Below, one piece after another: positions 1-7,104 of a stretch of DNA of 40,811 nt (position 1 is the first letter of the stretch; each line of letters starts with the position of its first letter). The notes under the pieces are model-generated. The model did no database searches. It had not been told where the DNA came from and worked only from the letters and a program-made list of their open reading frames with translations. The stretch is from Bacteroidales bacterium (GTDB lineage Bacteria; Bacteroidota; Bacteroidia; Bacteroidales; JAAYJT01). The DNA lies in the NCBI GenBank assembly GCA_012522795.1, contig JAAYJT010000079.1, forward strand, positions 1 to 40,811, given 5' to 3'. The translations under genes were made by a program, and so were the position numbers.

Positions 1-14
1 AAAAACCGGACACT

Positions 15-250
15 GAGAAAGCCTCAGCACCCCGGATTAACAGCCCCGTAGGGGCGATATATTGGTAGAAAATCTAAAAATTCAATCTCTAAGCCCCGTA
101 GGGGCGGAATAATTGAAAGGGCGCTTCGAGAGCCTCAGCGCCCAGGATTTATAATCCCGTAAGGACCCTTACGGGATGGTATATTTATAGAAAATTAAGC
201 CAATTCCATCCCCAAATCCCGTAGGGTCGTAGACACTTACGGGGTTTAAT
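15..250. repeat. Interspersed palindromic repeat cluster (two imperfect units plus half-units)
   Basis: Two imperfect copies of one unit lie at about 15-72 and 127-195. Each has a GAGxxxGCCTCAGC-like start, a GGATT segment, a palindrome, then a TATATT(T/G) stretch ending in TAGAAAAT. The palindromes are GCCCC-GTA-GGGGC at 43-55, the same again at 93-105, and a 10-bp stem ATCCCGTAAG/CTTACGGGAT at 154-163 and 168-177. A further CCCGTAGGG occurs at 218-226. I infer a non-coding, hairpin-forming intergenic repeat family. From memory, similar GCCCCGTAGGGGC units are scattered through Bacteroidota genomes. There is no even spacer spacing, so it is not a CRISPR array. Nothing else is visible in 250-383. 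Confidence 0.75.
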
Positions 251-383
251 AACAAATGAATAATGAATTGGAACGGATTTTAGCCCGTTTGTTAAATTAA
301 AACCAACTTCAATCCGGAGTACAAACTTTATAACATTATTCTTGTTAATCAATCGTAACTTACTTTGAATTAAGGATTTTTTC

Positions 384-391
384 TAATTTTG
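384..391 (+). promoter_or_regulatory. TAnnTTTG -7 element of glyS
   Basis: TAATTTTG matches the Bacteroidota -7 consensus. A TTTG at 364-367 could be the -33 element, with a 16-bp gap that is shorter than usual. Only four bases separate the box from the ATG at 396, so transcription should start at or next to the start codon. That implies a leaderless or almost leaderless mRNA. Confidence 0.65.
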
Positions 392-395
392 CCGC

Positions 396-1916
396 ATGAC
401 AAAAAACGAAGACGCATTAAAAAAGATAATAGCCCATGCCAAAGAGTATGGGTTTGTTTTTCAATCAAGTGAAATATACGACGGCCTTAGCGCTGTGTAT
501 GACTATGGCCCTTTTGGGGTAGAATTGAAAAATAATATTGCCGATAATTGGTGGAAATCCATGGTTCAGCATCACGAAAATATTGTAGGACTTGATTCTT
601 CAATATTCATGCATCCGACAATATGGAAAGCCAGCGGACATGTGGATGCTTTTAACGACCCCATGCTTGACAATAAAGATTCGAAAAAACGATATCGTGC
701 TGATATGCTTGTAGAAGAGCATATGGCCAAAATCGAAGATAAAATTGATAAAGAGGTTAAGAAGGCAGCTAAAAGATTTGGCGAAAGCTTTAACCGTGAT
801 CTTTTTATTGAAACAAATCCGCGTGTAGCTGAGTACAGGAATAATATTGAAGAGATCAAAAAACGACTGTATACTTCCATGGATGAGGAAGATATGGAAG
901 GAATTAAAAAACTAATTGAAGATCTTGAAATTGTTTGTCCGGTATCGGGAAGCCGTAACTGGACTGATGTCCGTCAGTTCAACCTGATGTTTGCCACTCA
1001 GATAGGCTCGCTCAGCGAAGGTGCTAACACTATTTATCTCAGACCGGAAACAGCTCAGGGAATTTTTGTAAACTATCTGAATGTGCAAAAATCAGCCAGA
1101 ATGAAAATTCCATTTGGGATTGCACAAATCGGCAAAGCATTTCGTAACGAAATTGTCGCCAGGCAGTTTGTTTTCCGTATGCGTGAGTTTGAACAAATGG
1201 AAATGCAGTATTTTGTGAAACCCGGCACTGAAATGGAATGGTATAATTTCTGGAAGGAAGCGCGAATGAAATGGCATATTTCTCTTGGGTTGCCGGAAAA
1301 TAAATTCCGTTTTCACGACCATATTAAATTAGCACATTACGCTAATGCTGCCACCGACATTGAATTTGATTTCCCAATAGGATTTAAAGAACTTGAAGGC
1401 ATACATTCCCGTACTGATTTTGACCTTGGCGCTCATCAGAAATTCTCGGGCAAGAAGATTCAGTATTTCGATCCTGAACTCAATGAAAGCTATGTGCCAT
1501 ATGTTGTTGAAACTTCCATAGGGTTAGATCGCACATTCTTTGCTGTATTCAGCAATGCCTATACCGAAGAAAAACTTCCTGACGGTTCTGAAAGAGTGGT
1601 TCTTCATATTAAGCCGGCATTAGCACCTGTAAAAGCTGCTGTTTTACCTTTGACAGCAAAAGACGGCTTACCGGAAAAAGCCCGTGAAATAATGGATAAG
1701 CTCAAGTTTGAATATCGTTGTTATTATGAAGAAAAAGACTCGATAGGACGTCGCTACCGCCGACAGGATGCAATAGGTACACCTTATTGTATTACTGTTG
1801 ACCATCAGACTCTTGAAGACAATACAGTAACTATCCGCGAACGCGATAGTATGAAACAGGATAGGGTGGAGATTGAACAATTACAGGGAATTATCCAATT
1901 AAAATTAAAATCGTAA
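396..1916 (+). CDS. glyS: Glycine--tRNA ligase (homodimeric type)
   Basis: Charges tRNA(Gly) with glycine in the cytoplasm. The 506-aa protein is the single-chain alpha2 class II form, not the alpha/beta type. The N terminus has the family signature FVFQSSEIYDG followed by YDYGPFGVELKNN. Motif 2 is visible as FRNEIVARQ...FRMREFEQME and motif 3 as SIGLDRTFFAVF. The C-terminal 110 residues form the anticodon-binding domain. Length is normal for bacterial members. The ATG at 396 fits the conserved N terminus and has no Shine-Dalgarno sequence. The gene stands alone: the next gene on this strand is 237 bp away and has its own candidate promoters. Identity is very secure. Confidence 0.97.
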   Translation: MTKNEDALKKIIAHAKEYGFVFQSSEIYDGLSAVYDYGPFGVELKNNIADNWWKSMVQHHENIVGLDSSIFMHPTIWKASGHVDAFNDPMLDNKDSKKRYRADMLVEEHMAKIEDKIDKEVKKAAKRFGESFNRDLFIETNPRVAEYRNNIEEIKKRLYTSMDEEDMEGIKKLIEDLEIVCPVSGSRNWTDVRQFNLMFATQIGSLSEGANTIYLRPETAQGIFVNYLNVQKSARMKIPFGIAQIGKAFRNEIVARQFVFRMREFEQMEMQYFVKPGTEMEWYNFWKEARMKWHISLGLPENKFRFHDHIKLAHYANAATDIEFDFPIGFKELEGIHSRTDFDLGAHQKFSGKKIQYFDPELNESYVPYVVETSIGLDRTFFAVFSNAYTEEKLPDGSERVVLHIKPALAPVKAAVLPLTAKDGLPEKAREIMDKLKFEYRCYYEEKDSIGRRYRRQDAIGTPYCITVDHQTLEDNTVTIRERDSMKQDRVEIEQLQGIIQLKLKS

Positions 1917-2087
1917 TCTTATAAATAAGAACGTAATTTCTCGATTTTTAATAAGCATAGGCTGACTAAATACTTCTAAAAAATTTATCGCCAGCCAATT
2001 ATAAGTTTGGCAGTATAAAGATACAATTATTCTTTTCTTAAAATATTAAAACAATATCTTGCATATGAGTTTGGTATAAAATTACAG

Positions 2088-2095
2088 TATTTTTG
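2088..2095 (+). promoter_or_regulatory. Candidate -7 element for the flippase gene
   Basis: TATTTTTG matches TAnnTTTG and lies 58 bp before the TTG start at 2154. A second match, TAAGTTTG at 2002-2009, lies further upstream, and either could be used. No -33 TTG with 18-20 bp spacing is seen for this one. Confidence 0.45.
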
Positions 2096-2153
2096 CTGTG
2101 AAACAACATCGCTTTTAGCCTTCAACACTTTATCAAAATAAAACTCATTACCC

Positions 2154-3449
2154 TTGCTGAACAAAATTGCTATTACGGCTTTATCCAGATTTTTTAACGC
2201 TTTGCTGAGCTTTGCAATAGTAGCAATAGCAGCAAGGATTTTCGGAGCTGAAGGATATGGAACTATTGTTTTGCTCATCCTGGGTATTACATTCATACAG
2301 CTTGTTAATAATTTCGTAGGAGGTTCGGCACTGGTTTACCTTGTGCCGCGTGAAAGAGTTGGGCATCTTTTTCTGCTTTCGTATGTATGGGCTTTGATTG
2401 TTGCAGTTATTGGTGCCAATCTATTGTTTCTGTTCAAGCTCATCCCCTCTGAATTCCAGCGCGAAACCATGCTCCTTTCGTTAACATCAAGCTGGGCATC
2501 AATAAATATGATGATCATACTGGGACGGGAAAGAATAAAACTTTACAATATATTAAGTGTATTACAAACCCTGTTGATCTTCTGTAGCATTCTTTATTTT
2601 GTATTTATCCTGAAACACAACTCCATTGATTACTACATTTATGCGCTTTATATTGCCTATTTATCAACTTTTTTAATAAGTCTTATTTCTATAAGAACCG
2701 ACATCATTATAAATGATATCAGCACTATAGGAAATTCCATAAAACCAATTCTGCAATACGGCGGATTGATTCAGCTAGCCAATATATTACAGTTTTTCAA
2801 TTACCGTTTGAGTTATTACCTTCTTGAAAAGTTTTCCGGTAAATCCGAGCTTGGGGAATTTGCTATCGGTGTACAGCTTGCTGAAGGCATTTGGATACTT
2901 GCAAAAAGTGTGGCGCTTGTGCAATATGCCAGACTATCAAACGAACCTGATAATCCTGAATATGCAAAAAACACAACTCTTATATTCCTGAAACTAACTG
3001 TATCAGGAACTCTTATTATGCTTGCTGTTTTATTGGCTCTGCCTCAATCAGTATTTACCTGGATATTTGGTGCAGATTTTACAAATGTCAAATCAGTTAT
3101 TTTTATTCTAAGTCCGGGTATACTTGCGTTGGCTGCTTGTAATATTTTAAGCCATTATTTCAGTGGAACAGGACGTCCGGGGTTTAATACAGTATCATCA
3201 GCCATAGGATTTGCAGTGGTAATTATTTCAGGGTTCATTTTAATACCTGGATTAGGTATAGTTGGAGCGGGACTTGCAACCACCCTGTCACATTTATCAG
3301 TATTTATTTATCAGGCTTATTGGTTTAAAAAGATATCGAAAAGCACATTTAAAGAAATAACCTTTACTGCATTAGACTTAAAGAAAATGGTGAAAGAGCT
3401 TAAAGCAATATTGCCCGACAACAAATCTACTCCGGAGACTAATCTGTAA
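2154..3449 (+). CDS. Wzx/MATE-like polysaccharide flippase, polytopic membrane protein
   Basis: A 431-aa inner-membrane protein with about 12 hydrophobic segments. It starts with the pattern usual for O-antigen/teichoic-acid flippases (LNKIAITALSRFFNALL, then ARIFGAEGYG). Such proteins move lipid-linked oligosaccharides across the inner membrane. The start is a TTG; no in-frame ATG gives the conserved N terminus, so TTG is the best choice. The C terminus ends in a short charged tail of about 35 residues (KKMVKELKA). It stands between glyS and the convergent rnz, with no glycosyltransferases beside it, so its substrate cannot be told from context. The sugar genes at 33-37 kb are too far away to assume a link. 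Family assignment is good; exact substrate unknown. Confidence 0.8.
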   Translation: MLNKIAITALSRFFNALLSFAIVAIAARIFGAEGYGTIVLLILGITFIQLVNNFVGGSALVYLVPRERVGHLFLLSYVWALIVAVIGANLLFLFKLIPSEFQRETMLLSLTSSWASINMMIILGRERIKLYNILSVLQTLLIFCSILYFVFILKHNSIDYYIYALYIAYLSTFLISLISIRTDIIINDISTIGNSIKPILQYGGLIQLANILQFFNYRLSYYLLEKFSGKSELGEFAIGVQLAEGIWILAKSVALVQYARLSNEPDNPEYAKNTTLIFLKLTVSGTLIMLAVLLALPQSVFTWIFGADFTNVKSVIFILSPGILALAACNILSHYFSGTGRPGFNTVSSAIGFAVVIISGFILIPGLGIVGAGLATTLSHLSVFIYQAYWFKKISKSTFKEITFTALDLKKMVKELKAILPDNKSTPETNL

Positions 3450-3495
3450 ATTCAAAAAAACATTTTCCGGCATTTTGTAAATCCCTTATACCTCC

Positions 3496-4407
3496 TCAAA
3501 CATTAAAAACAGCGCCTTCAACAGCAAGATATGTTTCCTGAAAAACAGTTTTTGCTTCTTCAAGTAAAGGCTGAAGATCATCATAACGTGCTGAATAATG
3601 ACCAATGATCAGCTTTCTTACTCTGGCTGCTTTTGCTAATGTAGCAGCTTCAACAGTAGTGGAATGAAATTTTTTATGTGCCATATCAATACGATCATTC
3701 ATAAAAGTAGCTTCATGATATAGCAGGTCGGCATTAGCAACAATATCAGCAGTTGATACCTGATATGCAGTGTCAGAACAGAAAGCATAAGTACGCGGGG
3801 GAGCAGGATCAATTGTAATCTGCTCATTCTTATACAGAACCCCGTTTTCATCAGTAAAATCCTGTCCGCTTTTTAGCTTAGGGATCAATGCCAGGGGAAT
3901 ATTCAGCTTGTCTATGATTTCCGGTTTCATTTTTCTGGGTCTGGGTTTCTCCCTGAATAAATAACCACAGGTAGGAATACGGTGCTTCATAGGGATGGTT
4001 GAAACAGTAAGATATTCATCTTCATATACACTGGAAACATTCTCAGTATCCACAACATGAATATGCAAAGGATAAACCAGTGTGGTTTGCGATGCCTTTA
4101 ACTGTACTTCAATTATTTCGCGGATCCCTGCCGGTCCGTATATAAATAATGGTTGTTCCCTTCTAAAAAGATGAAAAGTAGTAACCAGTCCTATCAATCC
4201 ATAAAAATGATCGCCATGAAGGTGACTGATAAAAATATGATTGATCTTTCCTAAGCGTATATTATATTTATTTAGCTGAATTTGTGTTCCTTCTCCACAA
4301 TCAGCAAGGAAAATACGATCCAAATGATTAATAACCTGAGCAGTAGGAAATCGTCCCGTTACGGGTGTGGCTGAGTTACTTCCAAGGATAGTTACTGAAA
4401 AAGTCAT
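3496..4407 (-). CDS. rnz: Ribonuclease Z (tRNA 3' endonuclease)
   Basis: Removes the 3' trailer of tRNA precursors. The 303-aa length is typical of the short RNase Z form. The metallo-beta-lactamase signature HLHGDH is at residues 62-67 (zinc ligands H62, H64, D66, H67). The N-terminal LGSNSATP motif, the FCSDT segment and the C-terminal LIIGHYSARY motif also belong to this family. The ATG at 4407 starts the first beta strand directly. It is convergent with the flippase gene (46-bp gap, no strong terminator seen). A -7 element, TAAATTTG read on the minus strand, lies 28 bp upstream. Confidence 0.95.
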   Translation of the reverse strand: MTFSVTILGSNSATPVTGRFPTAQVINHLDRIFLADCGEGTQIQLNKYNIRLGKINHIFISHLHGDHFYGLIGLVTTFHLFRREQPLFIYGPAGIREIIEVQLKASQTTLVYPLHIHVVDTENVSSVYEDEYLTVSTIPMKHRIPTCGYLFREKPRPRKMKPEIIDKLNIPLALIPKLKSGQDFTDENGVLYKNEQITIDPAPPRTYAFCSDTAYQVSTADIVANADLLYHEATFMNDRIDMAHKKFHSTTVEAATLAKAARVRKLIIGHYSARYDDLQPLLEEAKTVFQETYLAVEGAVFNV

Positions 4408-4435
4408 TTATGATATAGCAAATATTATGAACTCA

Positions 4436-4443
4436 CAAATTTA
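4436..4443 (-). promoter_or_regulatory. -7 element of rnz
   Basis: Read on the minus strand this is TAAATTTG, a full match to TAnnTTTG, 28 bp upstream of the rnz ATG. No -33 element at the expected spacing was found. Confidence 0.5.
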
Positions 4444-4612
4444 GGCTAAAAATTGCCTTTATCAGTAATTTCCAAACAAACCAGATTATTTTTTAAAAAA
4501 GTGATGTTAATGTGATACCTTTATTAGAAATAAGAACTGAGTTATTTTTATCAGTTCACAAGATGAATTGTTTCCTATAGAAATGGGAATAGAAAGTAAA
4601 TACAATAAAAAA

Positions 4613-4638
4613 AGCCGCTTTGGTCATTTAAAGCGGCT
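4613..4638 (-). terminator. Intrinsic terminator of rpsA
   Basis: A 9-bp perfect stem AGCCGCTTT/AAAGCGGCT with an 8-base loop lies 45 bp after the rpsA stop. On the minus strand it is followed directly by a run of seven T. This is a textbook rho-independent terminator for minus-strand transcription. Confidence 0.85.
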
Positions 4639-4683
4639 CTATAAAATTATTATTGGTAAACCAATAACTGAAAATCAAACTGT

Positions 4684-6849
4684 TTATGCCTCAGTTCCTT
4701 CTTCTACCTGGCTTTCAGCTTCTTCCTCATCTTTTTTGCTCTTACTTGCAGCTTTTGACTTACGTTCTGCTTTTTCAGATTTTTCAAGATCCGATTTCAT
4801 CTTAGCCAAAGCTGTGATATCGCCAAGAGTGGTTTTTTCAATATTATCCTGTAAACGACGAACGGTACGACGTGTTGCTTCTTCTTCAGTCAAAGCTTGG
4901 GTCTTTTCCTTTGTACGCACTGCTGCCTGAGCATCCTGATAAACCCTACTATGTGAAAGAATGATCTTTTTGTTTTCTTTTGAAAACTCAATAACCTTGA
5001 AATCCAGAGTTTCATCAACCTTTGCAGTGGTATTATCTTCTTTCGCAAGATGGCGTAGCGGTGCAAATCCTTCAACACCATAAGGCAAAGTAACGATCAT
5101 ACCTTTATCAGCTTGTGTCTGAATAGTTCCTTTATGTATAGAACCTGGGGTAAATACTGTTTCAAAAACATCCCATGGATTTTCTTCAAGTTGTTTATGG
5201 CCAAGGCTCAAGCGACGGTTTTCAACGTCAACATCAAGAACAACTACCTCCATTTCTTCACCAACTTTGGTAAATTCAGCCGGGTGCTTAATTTTCTTCG
5301 ACCATGAAAGATCACTTATATGGATTAATCCATCAACACCTTCTTCGAGTTCAACAAAAATTCCAAAATTAGTAAAGTTGCGAACCAGAGCGGTATGTTT
5401 TGAATTAATAGGATATTTAGTAAGAATGTTTTCCCATGGATCGGGTATCAATTGTTTAATGCCCAATGACATTTTACGCTCTTCGCGACTCAGAGTAAGG
5501 ATAACAGCTTCAACCTTATCGTCAACTTTCATGAAATCCTGGGCTGTGCGCAAATGCTGCGACCATGACATTTCAGAAACATGGATCAGACCTTCAACAC
5601 CAGGGGCAATTTCAACAAATGCACCGTAATCAGCCAGTACCACAACTCTTCCTTCAACCTTATCGCCAACCTTCAGGTCAGGATCAAGCGAATCCCATGG
5701 ATGTGGTGTAAGCTGTTTGAGCCCTAATGCAATACGTTTCTTGCTTTCATCAAAATCAAGGATAGCTACTTTGATCTTCTGATCAAGTTCTACAACTTCA
5801 TTCGGATGATTTATGCGACCCCATGAAAGATCGGTTATATGAACAAGCCCATCAACTCCCCCCATATCAACAAACACTCCGTACGAAGTAATATTCTTTA
5901 CCAAACCTTCGAGTACCTGACCTTTTTCTAGCTTAGCAATAATTTCAGCTCTTTGTTGTTCAAGTTCGTCCTCAATAAGGGCTTTGTGTGAAACAACAAC
6001 GTTCTTATACTCATGATTGATCTTTACAACTTTGAATTCCATGACCTTATCAACATATATGTCATAGTCACGAATAGGCTTTACGTCAATCTGCGAACCG
6101 GGTAAGAAAGCTTCTATACCAAAAACATCAACTATCAAACCACCTTTGGTCCGGCTTTTCACATATCCATTGATTATTTCATCGGCTTCGTAAGCAGTAT
6201 TAACACGCTCCCATGAACGTAGAATGCGTGCCTTACGATGTGACAGTATCAACTGCCCTGTGGTATCTTCCTGACTTTCAACGTATACTTCTATTTCATC
6301 ACCAATTTTAAGATCGGGATTATAACGAACTTCATTCAAAGGGATAATGCCATCGCTCTTAAAACCTATATTAACAACCACTTCACGATTACTTATGGCA
6401 ACAACAGTGCCTAAGATCACTTCATGCTCATTGATAGAACTAAGGGTTTTTCCATAAATATCTTCAAGGCGTTCACGTTCAGCTTTTGTATATGATTCAT
6501 GTTTTTTACTGCTGAGTTCCCAATCAAATTCGGGTAGTTCCGGGGTTTTTTCAGCTTCAACAACAGGTGCGGGTGCTTCATTAATGGTTTCTTCAGAAAC
6601 CGGCTCTTCAATAGCAGGTTCTTCAATGATGGGTTCTTCAATGATGGGTTCTTCAGCTACAGGACTTTCAGTTTTTTCAGGAACAACTTCCTGAGCTATA
6701 GTTTCCTGAGGTTCTTCATGGGTTTCGGCAACATCAACGGGTTCTTCGCTAAGCTGATCTTCAGCATGTGCAGGATTTTCGTCTGTTACCTTTTGTTCTT
6801 CTGATGGATTTTGTTCCAATTCATCGTTGAATTGTTTTTCTTCAGTCAT
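4684..6849 (-). CDS. rpsA: 30S ribosomal protein S1 with acidic repeat N-terminal tail
   Basis: S1 binds mRNA and delivers it to the 30S subunit. The 721-aa protein has six S1 (OB-fold) domains, starting near residues 146, 230, 315, 400, 485 and 572. Domains 3-5 show the strong GLVHITDLSW / GLIHVSEMSW / GLIHISDLSW signatures. It is longer than the E. coli protein (557 aa). The extra length is mainly an N-terminal tail of about 110 residues very rich in Glu and Pro, with EEPII-type 5-residue repeats at residues 66-88. A Lys/Glu-rich tail of about 60 residues closes the C terminus. The first ATG after the promoter, at 6849, gives the tail as part of the protein. It has its own promoter (6953-6960), a leader with a 16-nt palindrome, and an intrinsic terminator, so it is probably a single-gene unit. 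Confidence 0.95.
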   Translation of the reverse strand: MTEEKQFNDELEQNPSEEQKVTDENPAHAEDQLSEEPVDVAETHEEPQETIAQEVVPEKTESPVAEEPIIEEPIIEEPAIEEPVSEETINEAPAPVVEAEKTPELPEFDWELSSKKHESYTKAERERLEDIYGKTLSSINEHEVILGTVVAISNREVVVNIGFKSDGIIPLNEVRYNPDLKIGDEIEVYVESQEDTTGQLILSHRKARILRSWERVNTAYEADEIINGYVKSRTKGGLIVDVFGIEAFLPGSQIDVKPIRDYDIYVDKVMEFKVVKINHEYKNVVVSHKALIEDELEQQRAEIIAKLEKGQVLEGLVKNITSYGVFVDMGGVDGLVHITDLSWGRINHPNEVVELDQKIKVAILDFDESKKRIALGLKQLTPHPWDSLDPDLKVGDKVEGRVVVLADYGAFVEIAPGVEGLIHVSEMSWSQHLRTAQDFMKVDDKVEAVILTLSREERKMSLGIKQLIPDPWENILTKYPINSKHTALVRNFTNFGIFVELEEGVDGLIHISDLSWSKKIKHPAEFTKVGEEMEVVVLDVDVENRRLSLGHKQLEENPWDVFETVFTPGSIHKGTIQTQADKGMIVTLPYGVEGFAPLRHLAKEDNTTAKVDETLDFKVIEFSKENKKIILSHSRVYQDAQAAVRTKEKTQALTEEEATRRTVRRLQDNIEKTTLGDITALAKMKSDLEKSEKAERKSKAASKSKKDEEEAESQVEEGTEA
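6624..6653 (-). repeat. Perfect 15-bp tandem duplication inside rpsA
   Basis: Two identical 15-bp units (6624-6638 and 6639-6653) encode the EEPII repeats of the S1 acidic tail, with degenerate copies on both sides. The unit is a multiple of 3, so copy changes would lengthen or shorten the tail without breaking the frame. Confidence 0.85.
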
Positions 6850-6864
6850 TCAATAATACTTTGT

Positions 6865-6880
6865 GGTTGCAATTGCAACC
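6865..6880 (-). promoter_or_regulatory. 16-nt perfect palindrome in the rpsA leader
   Basis: GGTTGCAATTGCAACC is perfectly self-complementary and ends 15 nt before the rpsA ATG. It lies between the promoter at 6953-6960 and the start codon, so it would be in the mRNA leader. It could act as an RNA hairpin or a DNA operator. The role is inference only. Confidence 0.5.
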
Positions 6881-6952
6881 GGGTTAATACTAATTTAATT
6901 ACCTAACTTACAGAGGATTATGTAATCAAAACACTTTCTGTAAAAATGGGTG

Positions 6953-6960
6953 CAAAGATA
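6953..6960 (-). promoter_or_regulatory. -7 element of rpsA
   Basis: Minus-strand TATCTTTG, identical to the box in front of yidC. It lies 103 bp upstream of the ATG, giving a leader of roughly 95 nt that contains the palindrome. Confidence 0.65.
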
Positions 6961-7104
6961 GATATTTTTTTACAGACCTAAACCGGATTTTCAGACATAA
7001 ATTTTATTGAAACAAAACAATAAATGTTTTTATACCCATGCTCTTCGCAGGATTTAATTTTCAATCCTCAACGATTTACTAACAAACTATGATTATCCGG
7101 CTTT

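Noticed and set aside
15-250. CRISPR array
   Set aside because: Units are imperfect, unevenly spaced and palindromic, with no spacers of constant length and no cas genes in the window.
2027-2296. An 89-codon minus-strand open frame before the flippase gene
   Set aside because: It is antisense to the flippase start and promoter region and has no recognisable features.
5267-5629. Plus-strand open frames inside rpsA (also 4568-4930 and 5113-5307)
   Set aside because: They are antisense shadows of the repeated S1 domains and their tail, without promoter or family signal.
7049-7068. Terminator after yidC (AGGATT/AATCCT)
   Set aside because: The stem is only 6 bp with an 8-nt loop and has no T-run after it on the minus strand.
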